Shown: one piece after another, positions 1 to 13,347 of the stretch
Layout of the letters: the number at the start of each line of letters is the position of its first letter
How positions within the stretch are numbered: position 1 is the stretch's first letter
DNA from: Rotaria macrura
Taxonomy: Eukaryota > Rotifera > Eurotatoria > Philodinida > Philodinidae
DNA length: 64,000 bases
Direction of reading: 5' to 3'
NCBI GenBank assembly: GCA_900239685.1
Contig: OENT01000678.1
Span: 1-64,000 of the forward strand
Notes under the pieces: generated by a model
Database searches by the model: none
What the model saw: only the letters and a program-made list of their open reading frames with translations
Told to the model about the DNA's origin: nothing
Program-made: the position numbers and the translations under genes

Positions 1-317
1 CATCGTGTCTTGTTGTGTTCTTTGATAAGTCAGTTTTTTTTCCTTTTCTTGCTTACATAAAGCGAGGTATATAACTATATGTATACGAAAGAACACAGAT
101 TAAGAAAAAGGAATTCTCGTCAGTGCTATCAGCCGTCGAAACGGAAATAACACGCATGCGATTGGCACTATTCAAGGCGAGGAGAAATAGTTAATAGAAG
201 AAAGGAAAATAGAGAAAGATCCTATGTTATACTACTATATTCTATCGTTCTGTTTCTAGAAAAAAGCGAATTCTACTAGTTGTTGACAAACAAGAAGATA
301 TTACTTCTTTGAAAATT

Positions 318-991
318 ATGGCAATATCGAATGAACGACTTGGTATGTAAAAAGAAACGAATCTTCAATGGATGATTTCATTTTATTTGTAGAAACATTT
401 TTAGAAAGATACTTCTAAAACGGCAATCTCATGTCTATTGTCATAAATTTTTCGAGTGCAAGAATTGATTCGACTTTTATATATCGAAAATAAAACACGA
501 CATTTTAAAATTGTTCGATGATCCTATCAAATTAAGATTTGAGAAACAATTAAAATTCATAGTGAAGACTATAAAAAAAAAAGAACAACTGGTATTAACA
601 GATATTGCTTTAGAAGAAAATAGATTTGTTTTCCTATGGAAACAGAATCATTGGATATCGTACAGTCTGTTTTTTGATAGGATAATATTTTCTTATTTTA
701 ATTTCGTTTTTCTTAATTGATCAAACCCATACGTTTCTAGTGATCCCTTATGAACTCTAAAGGCAACTTCTTTTTAATCAGGTTTCCAACAAGCTTGGCC
801 ATTATTAACTATTGGCCTGGGCTCGATTACTCTCGTTGCTATTGTAACAACTTTAATGATTCTATTTTGTGTTGTACTTCCTAAACGACACAATCGTAAG
901 TTCATCTGTATTCATGTTATGTATTTCAAACATTTTATGTTCAGGAGTACCAACGGAAGAGGCCCATCATCAAACACAACACGATGGATAA
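318..991 (+). CDS. Small single-pass membrane protein (microprotein), 3 exons
   Basis: Three exons, 318-342, 782-895 and 945-991, join in frame (phase 1 at both junctions) into a 61-residue protein. Exon 1 is only eight codons and starts at an ATG; its donor is GTATGT and the acceptors are TTAATCAG and TGTTCAG. Exon 2 carries almost the whole protein: a Trp-Pro entry, then about 24 hydrophobic residues forming one transmembrane helix, then a basic stop-transfer cluster (KRHNR). The tail is short, polar and His/Gln-rich. An AATAAA signal at 1072-1077 supports the 3' end. I do not recognise the family. The last two exons are well supported. The start is less certain: the frame is open upstream of the ATG to about 215, and exons 2-3 could instead be the membrane-anchor end of a larger gene starting left of the window. 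Confidence 0.5.
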
Positions 992-3796
992 CAATGACAA
1001 TATTCATTATAACTAACATATCTAATTGACATTCTCGTTCTCTACGTTTCTCAAACCATCTAAACATAAACAATAAAATAGGGCAGAAAAAAAAGAGACA
1101 ATTTTGAAATATATTCGAACAGTTTTATTTTTTTGGAGAAAAAGTTTTTAATATTTTTGTTCTAATTCATGCCTACTTAACTGAATTAGTTAATAAATAA
1201 TGCAAAAACATTCATAATTAATAGTGTTTGTAGTATCGTGTGACCATAGATCATTTAGAAAACGTATTACATTTCTACTTATTAAAAATTCAGTTTCTAC
1301 AAAAAAGCGATGCTTTCAAACGCTTCGCTCGAAATATTTATCTACAATTGAACTCTACTAAACTACCAAGCTTGACAAAAATCCTTCTTTGATACCTCCT
1401 GGATTCTTTGACGAAAATTACTAATGAACAAAAAATATTAATCGTATCTTTCGTATTCTATTAGATTATATGCAGTGCTAAACAGGATAGAATGTTGTAT
1501 AGTGAATCTGTAAGGACAAATATAACATGTTCAAATTACCGATTAAGTTCAAAGTTGACATTTTTCTCATGAAATTTAAAAGAGATGTATGGATAATTTC
1601 TAAGTAGTTTGTTTTGTAGTAATCCAAGTTAGTGCAACGTCATGCTTTACGGTAACTAAGAATTTAGGGAGAATTTTACTAGAGGGAATATAATCTTTCT
1701 TTCAGATATTACTTGATCTCAAGTTATAGAAGAACAATGAGACTTTTAATAAGTCTATTTCCTATGAGGCCTGTAGTTTCATGTGTCGATTATTTTGATT
1801 TCAACATAAAGCTTACGTTTCATATTGATTACATACATAATTTCTGTGTTTACAATTTTTCAAGGTCAAATATATAAGATTAAATTGATGAAAAAAAATG
1901 CTTCTTACTACTTATATTTCTCATAATCTTCAGGTACTTTTCTAATCAAACATATTCTTCGAATTCGTCAGCTTTCAACGCAGATTACCGAGACAATCAT
2001 TTTAAACCGCTTTCCATTAAATACATTATTCTTATTACTAGTAAAAAAGCTATTAAGTCTCGACAACAATTCCTTGTTATGCTGAAAAAGACACAGAACT
2101 AATGCGGAATGTTTTACAACATTCATTGAATCATTCATAATGGACAAAGATCAGCATTCAAATTTGTTCTCAAGTCTTCCTCTGTACGAGGGTCCATCAT
2201 AAATATGCTAAACAAAAGCAGACTCTCGTGGATGATTAGTAGCTGAATTTGTAGCCATCTGGACTATATCTTTGAGTATAAAACAAGATTTTAATATACG
2301 ATCTTCAAGCATACAGATGAAAAGATGCAACTAATTCAATAAATGAAATCACTCAACTCGGTTTTTTAATCGTACTTCGTTCATTTTTATGATACAGGAT
2401 GGATTCATTGAGAGTAGCTCTCTCTTAAAAATTGACATTCTTTCATTTGTCTTTAAAGAAAGATCTTCCGAGATGTACGTCAGCATTAAATTAAAATCCT
2501 ATAAATATTAATTTTGTTCCTATGGCTCTTTGTACTTTCCAATCAAGAAGAAAAGACAACCTCAATGATTAAATATTATATTCATACTGTTCACTTCTTA
2601 TTTAAGGTGAATTCGTGTCTGAAAATACTTGATAAGTTCCATGAATAAATTTTTCGGTAAACTTCGTTTCCTTTCCTTATTTAACTCTAAAATTGATATG
2701 GATTTCTTGCCTTCTAACTTGCCATGTGAACCATGAAGAGTGCCTTCATCGTCTTTCTCATGGTCCTCAAAAGATAATTAAAAAAGAGCATGCACCAGAA
2801 CGATTCATTCACATTTCTATTAAACAGGTTTCATGCCAACTATTGCGCATCTTACTGTATCATAGACAGCGGCAATATTTTGATTTACACAAGACATTAT
2901 TTATAAATCACATTTATCTTCGTTCTAAAAACCAAGGAGAATATTTGAAATGATTATCCACATTTGAATGCGTATGTTATAATTCGAAAAGTAGAGCTTC
3001 AAAAGTAGCACGTCGAATACATCTACTCGATCTTATGTGTATTATCCTATCAGTCTGTATGAAATGTTAGGAGTTCACTCAGTTTATATCGTACATAGAA
3101 TAAAAAATTAACAAGTTCTGACACGCCACGATCAATAAAACCAAGAAAAAAATTAATGCACAAGCTAATCATGCAAGAAAAATTAGAATAAATTTATATA
3201 ATTAACAATAATCATATCAGTATTGTTTTGAACATTCAGAAAACTGTTATTCGAATACCAAAACAGCTAGATATAATCTCTAGAAAGTCGAGAATGCGAA
3301 TTACGCAGTGAAACTTGAATGAATGTTTATTCTACATTATCGAAAAAAAACTGTTGATCTCAAAGCGGAATAAACTACTGATTTAGCTCAGCTGAAACTA
3401 AAATTAAATCCCTCTAACTCATTTTAAATCATAAACTCACAACTCGTCGTTTCCCCCTTGATTGATCTACTATCAATGCAATTCCTCAAGTAGTCATTGC
3501 GAAATTCATTACTACGATTTCTGGTCAACAAATGGTTTTTTCCAGCCAATTTGAGGCAGTACGAATCTTTTCTGTTTCCTTTTTGATGGGGAAATCGAAA
3601 AACCTTTCAAAGGAGGTGTAGCTCCTGCAGATTAGCGGAAATGGTGAATTCGCCAGTGTTATGTGGTTGCAAAAACATTGATTGACTTGCATCAACAACA
3701 CTCAACCATACCCTCACCCCGCCTACGCCCACCCACATTCTAGAAGAAGAATGCTGATGGAGTGTCTTATTATTCTTCTTCGTCAAACGCTAAAAC
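992..3796. other. Intergenic, no gene seen
   Basis: AT-rich sequence after the first gene's polyadenylation signal (1072-1077). Short open frames occur here (for example 2693-2953 +), but none shows family resemblance, splice structure or coding-like composition. It separates two convergent genes. Confidence 0.5.
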
Positions 3797-6718
3797 TTAG
3801 GACGACTTTACTACTTCAGGACAATCTTTACACTTTTCCGATAACGGTAGAAGTTCGTGACGTTGAATGCACACAAGAGTAACAAAATATTCGAGTATTA
3901 CTGATAGATCGTTGCAGAGATTGTGAAGATGCTTGTTCATTCTGTTACCTGATGAGTAGTATGACCAATCAAGACATATTGGAAACATTATTGAGCCGCC
4001 AACAATACCTAAAATCGAATATCCACAAATGGAGCAGAATGTAGCTACATCTGCAGCGCGAAGACCGTTATCGTACACTTTTCCAAGTAATCCCAGAATG
4101 GTAGCAGTTCCATTTACGGAAGGTTGAACTTTACTTCCAACGGAACTTATGATATCGTTATAGTTGGTCTCTTTCAGCTGAACACATTTGCTCAAGTCCA
4201 TGTATCTATTCGTTGTCAAATGTTCCTTGGTATCAAATTCGAGATACGCGAAACAGCTGGATTCCAGTTTCTCTTTGGGTACCTTCAATGGATATTTGAT
4301 CAAATATTCTTTTAGCGAGTTGTTTGTTCCCTTTAATTTGTTTGTTATCCACATATTATCGTCGATACCAAACGTCTGGCGAATCTTCTCCTGTCCCAAA
4401 TAGACTGGCAATTCCTCCAGAAAAGGAATAATACTTGCGGCAGCGGCGAAAGCCTTATAGCGTGTTTTGGAAACAATGCACCCACGGCGAAAACATGTGT
4501 TTATAGTGGTTGCTAGAGCATGAACAGCGAGTTTACGTATGCGTTCGACTCGAGTGTTTTCAATAGCCATGTGGAGTAGTGTTTTCTTCAACTCACCAGT
4601 GTCAAATGTGGCGAAATGCTCATCTTTTAAACGATTATCACAATAATCAGCTGCCGTCAGATACACTCTGTCAGAAAGACGTTGTGTGTTTTTTTTAAAT
4701 CTAACTTGATTTCTTAATTCATTTAGAATAACATGGGTATTGTGCTTTGTATTGAGATTCACACTGTAGTCTTTTTTCATTTTTTGCTTGAAGTAATTCA
4801 AAAAGAGCTGATCGGCCTTACTTCTAACAAGAAGACATCCCCGTTTCAACTCATTCTTTATATAATTCTGCCAATGAATATGTGAATCGTCATCAAATAG
4901 TTCATCAAATTCAAGCAAATACACATCACAGTCCGCTTTAGTGATTAATTCCATGTAATTTCCTATTGTTGCTGTCCTATTAGCATCAATCGCACCTTCA
5001 ACATCTATAAACGTCATTGGAATAGTCGTTTTCTTATGAGGACACTCATTTACAGATGTATCAAATTGCAGATAACCAAATGTACTTCTTTCCATAGCAA
5101 CTGTGGACATCGATCGGTCAACCAATTGGGCGAGTTCTCCTAGTAAAGCACTTTTACCGACGCTTCCATGACCTATAACTCCGATTTTGAACGGAATCGA
5201 ATAGATGTAGTTGCGATTATCAAATACTTGCTTGATGTCGTTTTCTACAGCTTGGAAAAGTTCGATAACTTTAGATTTGAATTGCTCTTCAATACCGTAG
5301 CTTTTCTGCCATGCCTCCATCAATGAAATAACTCTGGGAAAATAGGCTTTTATTTCTAGTTGTTCAGTTTTTATACGCAAATTTTCGAGTAGAAGAATAA
5401 ATTTGGAGCAAGATATATGTTTAAGTCTATCTTGTGCTAAATACTCGTCGTACTCGCTAATACATCTTTCGATTGCTCTAAGGTTCCAGCGTAAATAGGT
5501 AAACTTTTCGTTAGTATTTATGATAGCTTTCAACATCTCACGAACTTTTTCAACGTGGTCATTGAAGGATGTAGTTCGCTCTGGTTGACTTTCCAATAGC
5601 GGTGTTAACTTCTCAAGGAGTGATGTGAGGATTCGTTTTCTGAAGGCGAGGTCTAAAAGAATTTCATCTATGACAGTAAGGTTCTGCTGGGGTAATAGCT
5701 TGTACAAATTGTTCATACGGTATGGATCTCCGGTCTGTTCTTGCTGTTTATCGATTGTATTTGTTGACATATGACCAGAATTCGTTTCTATTAATTTTAT
5801 TCCATGACTCAACGTTTCACAAAGGCTGCCGAAGTATTGTAATCTATCCTGATATTCTACCAAACATTCATCTATTATCATAGCAGGTTCATCCATAGAT
5901 TGTCCAATATCTTCCAATTTTTTTATCAACATGTCTAGTTTTGTAGTCGTATCATTCACATCTTGGATGAGCTGCATGTTTAAAGGATCAGTCTTGCTTA
6001 AATCGTCCAGCTTTTTCTCGAAAATCGTAAGTCTTGACTGAAGTTGAATACGTCGGAAACGAATGTCATTCACAATGTTGCAATACGATGGGATTTCGGA
6101 TTTCGATTTGAGAACAGGAAATCTCTCAGTTCCATATAGCTTGCAGAACTGCTTCCAAATCAAATTTTCTTCAATGAGTTTGTTGCGGTGAGGAATAACA
6201 ATTTCCTTGCATTGCATACATGTGAAAGGATATTTATTATCTGAACCTCTAATTGCTTGTACACAATTGCTGCAGTACTGTGCGCCACATTTGAGCTTAG
6301 GGCATTCCAATGGAAGTAGCTGATCGATTACACTGAAAGGATTGAAGCTCATGACACAGACTGGATACATCTATAGTAGGAATAAACTTTATTTTTTCAT
6401 GCACTCAAAATGAAACGCAAAAATACATACGCATTTGATATATATTTCACTGTATTGGCCATTCTCGAGTAGATCGGGCACATCAGTAAGTAGCCATTCT
6501 TTATTGTTGCAATCGCGTCGTGTTAAAATTATACTATCACCAATGAGGGCCCCATCCTTGTAGAGTTCAATAACATCTTTTAGTAGATCAGTCCATGATT
6601 CATACCTCTTGGCATTTAATTCTTTCTCGTGTCCGAGAAAAATCACATGAAAATTATGCTTAGATGCTTGCTTTTTTATATTACTAGCCATATTTAATCT
6701 CGCAAAATTCGGTTCCAT
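3797..6718 (-). CDS. RING-like finger / coiled-coil / P-loop GTPase protein (IRG- or dynamin-like)
   Basis: Two exons, 6431-6718 and 3797-6370, separated by a 60-bp GT-AG intron, join in phase 0 to give 953 residues. Residues 20-95 form a small alpha/beta-looking domain, possibly ubiquitin-like or PB1-like. Residues 96-150 hold a cysteine array (C96, C101, C119, C124, C129, C132, C147, C150) like a RING finger, but without the usual central His. Residues 160-480 are mostly charged helices. A G domain follows: the P-loop GHGSVGKS at about 496-503, a G3-like DVEG near 552 and a G4-like SKAD near 613. After it comes a helical region with an Ala-rich stretch and, near residue 870, a Gly/Ile-rich hydrophobic segment that could insert in membranes. 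This order recalls immunity-related GTPases or other dynamin-superfamily proteins fused to a ubiquitin-ligase module. The intron falls inside the cysteine array. A role in ubiquitin-linked cell-autonomous defence is inference. Confidence 0.75.
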
Positions 6719-9700
6719 TACGATAGATGATTAGTCACCAATGATATTTACTTTGTCCGGCTATTGATTCGTCAAATCCAAAAAGTGAGTATCACTAATT
6801 TACAGTTATTAAACCAAGTAGAAGGAGATGCTCCGCTCTGAAACCAAAAAATATCATACAGAAATCAAAAGGTTTTCGCAAGGAAGTACAAATCCTTATG
6901 GTTTGGTAAAAAGTCTTTTTAGGTTCCATGCAAAAAATTTAAAGCTTCTTCCTTCGGACACACAAAAGAACTTTTTTTTTGAGTGCAGTATCTTCTCCTA
7001 CATAAACAGGGATAAAGATTGATTACGTGGTATTCATGGGTCATAACCGCTGCGCAGCAGTGTTTTTGCTCATAGAAATAACAGGGAAAGGCTTGGTATT
7101 TTCCACAGCGGAAAAGATAAGTAAATAATTATTTTACTTCTTGTAATGTATGCTCCTTTTCACCTTTCTCACATATGAAGATAGAAAAAGATAACAGTTT
7201 TGACTTGGGAATGTGGGCTGTGAGCTTGAATAGAAATAACCAGGTAGAAGAAAACGGCTCATAAATGGCCTGAAACGGCGTAAAAACAATGTAAAACGTT
7301 AAAGAACGGCTTTGTTTTCCTTCAGCTAGGAAAACGAAGAGAATATAGTGTTAAAAGCGATGACTGTTTTCCAGCAAAAAAAGCGGCCTATGAAACAAGC
7401 TGACGGATACCGGCGAAATAGGATGAGAACTAACGCCGTTTTATGTCGTTGTATTGCTGTTTCGAGCCATTTTCGATGGCCCTTCAGGAGACCGGAATGA
7501 TCCTCATGGGTAGCTGTATAGGATGGAAAATATCTTTCCGTATAGTTTATCGATGAAATATGCAGTATGTTTGTCGACTACATGATCCAATATAGGGGCA
7601 ACATGCTAAGCGTTTATTCGAGTATTTATCATTTTCAATCTTCGCAAAGCGTCTGGCCACATTTCTATACAAAACCATTGATACTTCATTGATTAATTAT
7701 CTCAAAGGATCACTACGCCCTATAAACTCTAGTGCTTATGCATAAATCTAGCTATAAATTTCTAGATTGACGATTAGTGACGCAAGGTTACGAGAATTTT
7801 CGACGGAAAACCGACCGAAAATGGCTGAAATCTGACGCAGAAGTTCAGTTACGATATTCGACTTCCAGTTTCAGAGACTTTCGGGTCAGAATCGGATAAA
7901 TTTGGTGAACGTATCCGTACATTTGATTGCTGCTTCCAAGTTCCTAGCATTTGCAATGCTTTCTTACAGGATTTTGTCCGTAATTTTTAACCTGGGATTA
8001 AGAAATAAATAAAAATGATTCGTGACGTGGTTTTATAAGATATTTTGCATCTTAAAAACTGCTGAGATGTAGTAACCAGTATTATAGTTATAACTATAGA
8101 ACTTAGAATCAATCCAATATTGCCGATCTAAAATTGTTACTCTGTTACTAACTGAAAATACTTCAGCGGTAGTGTAAAAAGCTTCTCTAGTCCTACCCAC
8201 CAACGTGTCTCATTTAAATCTGCATGATCTCTCTTTCTAAAGAAAGTGTATCGGATCTTGGTAAAAAATCCATATGTATTCGTCTATCTGTTGAACTGTG
8301 ACTCATTGATCGTAGTATCAATACATTTATCCACTGTAGATTGTAGAGGGTGTTGCAGTACCCGAGAATTGATTAAAAAGTCGAACTTAAAGTTTTAGTT
8401 GTATGTAGACCTTAAACATAATGGCTAACACGGAGAAATTCAGTATACTCGAATGCAGAATATTTGCAACTTATGGTAATTTGAAGTTATAGATTTTTAT
8501 GCATACATCAACTACAGAGAATAAATTTTTCGTGAATTTATATATCATGAGAATTCTTACAAAAAATGGTCTAATCAGTTTATTTGAATATGCAAAGTCT
8601 TTAAATTGAAGTTTGATGATTCTATGTTTTCACAAGTCTACATTTACACAATGTCTCTTGAAATATAAAATGCTAAAACTGCAGTAACTGCGCCAAGTCT
8701 CAATATACAATCAAGTGCTTTTAGTACTTGTATTAAAACGCTATGATATAATTATCGATCAATTTTCATTAAGATCGATTTGTAGATTTTGTGACCATAC
8801 CCTCGTGATTAAAACTTCCACCTAACGATTTGTTGCCACGATTAAATGATTTTATCTAAATACTCTGTAATGATAAAAGAATTCATCAATATTCACAGTT
8901 GAAATTTCAGAGTAGAAACGTTGATTTTAACAGAAACAACACCTGATCTAAAATGAATTCAAAACAATGCAAACCTATGCATTCTCTCCATTATACTATC
9001 AAAGCTGTGATATGCTTTTATGATAGAAATCAACATTACTCATCTGAGTTTTATTCGATGAATAAACAACAATATCATAAGAATGTGCGATAAGTTGTAC
9101 TTGAAAATATCGATTTGTCTGTCTAATTACTCAGTGTTCAGAACCTCTACAGTTATAATCTGTTTCTGATATTGAATCAGTACTTATCATGCAGAACATT
9201 GAATAATTGAAGATAACGATTTTCCTATTTACTGAAAATTTAAAACATTCTTGATATTATTACATTTGCACATAGACTTAAGTCGAAATTGAAAATCTTG
9301 CGTTCGATTTCGTACTAGTCATTTCTTTCACAATGCAAGCCCAGCTAATCAATCGCAACATAGCATACATTCTTTTTCCGGCAATGAAAGAATTTGCAGA
9401 AAAACGTTAACCGAATTTTTAGCATATTCGGCTGAAAGAATTTATAAATACCATTGAACATCTGCCTATCTATTTTGATTGATTCTTCATCAATCTTTCA
9501 ACTAGTATATTCAATGCATGATTTGTTTTAAATAATGTTTTACAGTTCTTTTTACAAAAGGAATTAACATCTACAATGAATTACATGGATAGATATTAAA
9601 AACTGAGATTATACGTATTTAGCATGTTTATACTTCACGGCATAATTATTAGGTTCCGTCATATTGTTACAGATATGAACGTAATCTTTTAAACACTTGA

Positions 9701-12700
9701 ACGATTTTTTACTATGGTTATTTTGTTGTTTTCCTCTCAACTTTTAAGTCGATTGCTTGAAATTATTTTTTATTGATCATGGATGTTTGTGTCTGTGTTA
9801 CACTTCGGGAAAAGATCGAGCACTGGAAATAGATGCTCAGCCATATAATAATTACAGGTATGTCGTAATACAACTATAACCAGAAAGTAGCAGACCATAG
9901 TAGTATGAAAATTTCACATATTTTATCCGTTAACCAACAAACGTTGAAAGTTTATCATGCCTTACATCGAACGATCTGTTAAAGACTCTTTTGCTACGTA
10001 GAATTACACGGATTAACTTGACAATTTTCATAGAGACTTACATGAGAATGTGATAAAATAAAATTTCAATGATCTAAATTGATAATTAGTGAAGAGTAAC
10101 ATATTAAATAGCTGCCTATTTTCGCATATGGATCTGCATGTTAAAATTAAATTCCTCAAACAGAATAAAGTTTGTATCATGAATGAAAATGATTTATGAA
10201 ATATTTTTGTTTTATGTAAGTTTAACTATGTTGTATAAATATGTTTGATCTATTCCGAGGATAGCTTGAAAATAGCTTCATTCGTTTTTTATAATTACGA
10301 AGAGCCGTCCAAGGAAAAATATTCATACGTAAACTAATGGTTTGATTGTGAATAAAAAAAGTGAAAAATCGTGCACGTAAGAGTGATGGTCGTAATCGAT
10401 TGACAAAACTGCTTTTATCGAACTTCACTATGAGAATCGAAACAATTTTTAATTTGACAAAGATAAAATTTTTTGTTTTTTTCACTAATCTAGGCTAGAC
10501 GTGTCATATTCACCTCATTCAGTTTTGTATACATCCGTCATATTAGGGAGTACAGTAAAATTTAAAAGTGGAAGTTTCATACTTACTCTTACTGTTGATG
10601 AAATGAACCATGGAAAGACGACCGTTTTGCTTTGAATAAATAGTAATCTATTGAATATTTTTATATTTTCGTTGTCAATGAATTTTTGATTGTACTATAT
10701 AAAATTGCCTAATAGAAAGGTTAACACGGTTTTGAAACTTTATTGTTATACTTTATTCAATGATTTTATCAGATAGGATATGAAATGATATGTATATACT
10801 GATTGATGTACAACTGCTAGTGCTCCGTATTGTATGAGACATTAATAAATTTATTAGTAAGCGCTTGTCAAGAAGTTTAAGATAATATGGCATTCATTGT
10901 ATTGATTTTCGGTTATAAATAATATTAAGTTATTCATTGTTCGATGCTGATAAGTTTTCAACTGTTTAACTAAAAGTGTTCCTACATACAAACGAAATAT
11001 TGATAGTGTAATATGAATGAACTATAGCCGATAGTAGTCATGATACATTATCGTAGCTATTATACGAAGTAAAACAAATCGACATGCGACATAGGTATGA
11101 TTTTCTACATTTACGATATGAAAAGAGTTTTTTTTTCTAGTTATAGTTTGTTTTCTTATTTTTTGATCATCTTACTGTATTTTCAAGTGTTTCTATTCTG
11201 TAGAGTATGGGTGCCTTTGTTAAAGAGTAGGAGTTTCCGTTGATACCGATGCATGCTATTTGTTTCCACGATATGCTTCTAATTTAAGTAGCTTTATTCC
11301 TACGCCTCCAACTAAACAGGACATAATAATTGATTCGAGCTTGGAATCCTTCGAACCGTGACAGCCAAATCTTTTTATTGCAGTAGCGTTCTATTTTTTA
11401 CAAAAACAGGTTAATCATGCATAAAACATGATTTCCCTGTTAAGTATGTAGATACACGAAAGTTGGGCTTTATAAAATATAATTCGTTGGTGAATCGTTC
11501 GATTTGCACAAGACCATGGACAACATTTGACAGTAAATTTCAGTAGTGTTCTATAAACTGTCAACACTATGCATGATCGTGTGAACTAGATTGTTTGAGT
11601 GAAAATGCGTACTATCGATAATCATCTCATGTCAATATTATAAAATACCTGTTACTGAAATTTTGTTTGTGCTCTATTCCTTGAAATTTCACTTAGAAAG
11701 TAATCAGCGTACGTGATAGACGTTTTTCAAATTCTTAATCAGACGGCACGTTTATTAGTATTTTTTGTTGTTTTGTTTCTGCTAACTTTTGAAATCTCAA
11801 GGTTATCCTGCTTTCAGCACAATGCTTGTGAAATGTTCTCTAAGTGTTTTCATGGGAGAAACTTTATTAGTACTCATGAACGAGTTCAAATTAAATATTC
11901 CATTGATTATACATTTTCCTATTAATTATGTGACGACGTCAGACTGTTGTTAGAGTTTCTGATGCAATCATGTTGTCTGAACCAAAAAGAACAGTAACTA
12001 TTCTTATTTGAGTTATTTAAATGTTTAAAACCTTAGGGAATCAGTTTAAAAATAGAGAGTAGTTCTTTTTCTTTGTTGTTATTTTGTGTAGCAAACTAAT
12101 ATTCATCGATGATCTGCTTACGATTTCTTTTTTTTTAGTTTTCTATGTCATAAATTTGAATAACTTATTGTGGATTATTATAATGCGGAATGAAACAAAA
12201 AGAAAACAAGAAATATCTGTAACAGTATTTCTCATTGACCTGTTTGAATATGATTCTTGAATTTTCGTATACATATGTCATTACGAAATGCATATACTTT
12301 TGAGTTCGTCTTACAAATGATGTATTGATGAAAGAAAAACATGGAAAAGTTGCATGTTCAATACTGAATTTTCCTTTTTGCTTGTTTGACTCTTTCATTT
12401 GTGTAAAGCTTCAATCCCAATAAATATACAGATACCGCTGGTCTTCAAATGTCAACTTAAGTATTAAAAATATTCATAAAATACAAGTTTCAGATAAATC
12501 TACACATTTTTAAATACATAAGAATATTATTCTTGTTAAAAGTTAATTCTGTGACAGATGCTTTATGAAATTGTTTTAGATGATTATTCAGGATTCATTG
12601 ACCTTCACATGCATTCACACGTAATTAATTGTGTCATGTAGAAAGTAGATTGTACTATTTTTTTAGTTAATAACCTTTTAGAAAAAAAACCCTACATCAT

Positions 12701-13347
12701 GAATAACTTTAGATTGTTATTATGAGTTTTAATATAGGTTAGTGAGTGTTTAAAAAATGAATCCTTACGATATTATGAGAGTAACTTAATGAATTAATTG
12801 CATTCAGAAATTTTTTGCTTCTCAAAACTACGGCTCTCGGTTTGGAATTGGGGAAATACAACGTTTTATTCTGTACAAATTTTAATTACAGCTCGCTAAA
12901 TGTTGTCTGCTATACGAGCACATCAATGGGAGTAGATACCAGTAGTTCTTTTACCCCTGATTAGTGGAAGCATCTATTCTTTTGCAGTTTCAGAACTTAT
13001 TTTGAACTCACATAAAGCAAAATATAATACCATTGATGCATAAGAAACATCATCCGAAAAATTAGACACGAGTTTTATTTATAGATACATCAATAAATAT
13101 ATTGGGATTATATGATAACTATGACATAAGTGAGAGAAAATATTGAAATCTTCATTGTGTTCGATTCATAAGAAAATCAATTAAATTTTCATTACATTAA
13201 AAGACGATGTATTTAATACTGTAATCTCTTTTTGTTGGAGTGCAATATTAATTCTAAGCAATTTCACAGATTACATCTGAATTATACCACGTAATATTCT
13301 AGAGAGTATTTTGTTTGATTCGTCATGATTATAAATCAATATCATGA
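6719..13347. other. Gene-poor stretch, no gene recognised
   Basis: About 6.6 kb of AT-rich DNA with only short, non-coding-looking open frames on either strand. Two patches, roughly 7030-7510 and 7760-7990, are visibly less AT-rich than the rest and may be old repeat remnants. The first contains a degenerate inverted repeat (listed separately). Confidence 0.45.
7236..7487. repeat. Degenerate inverted repeat, possible decayed transposon
   Basis: A block near 7250-7300 (GGCCTGAAACGGCGTAA, then repeated AAAACG) reappears in reverse complement near 7430-7485 (CGCCGTTTTATGTCG, then GTTTCGAGCC). The arms are imperfect with small gaps. The patch is richer in G+C than its surroundings. No open frame or clear target-site duplication is seen, so the mobile origin is a guess. 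Confidence 0.25.
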
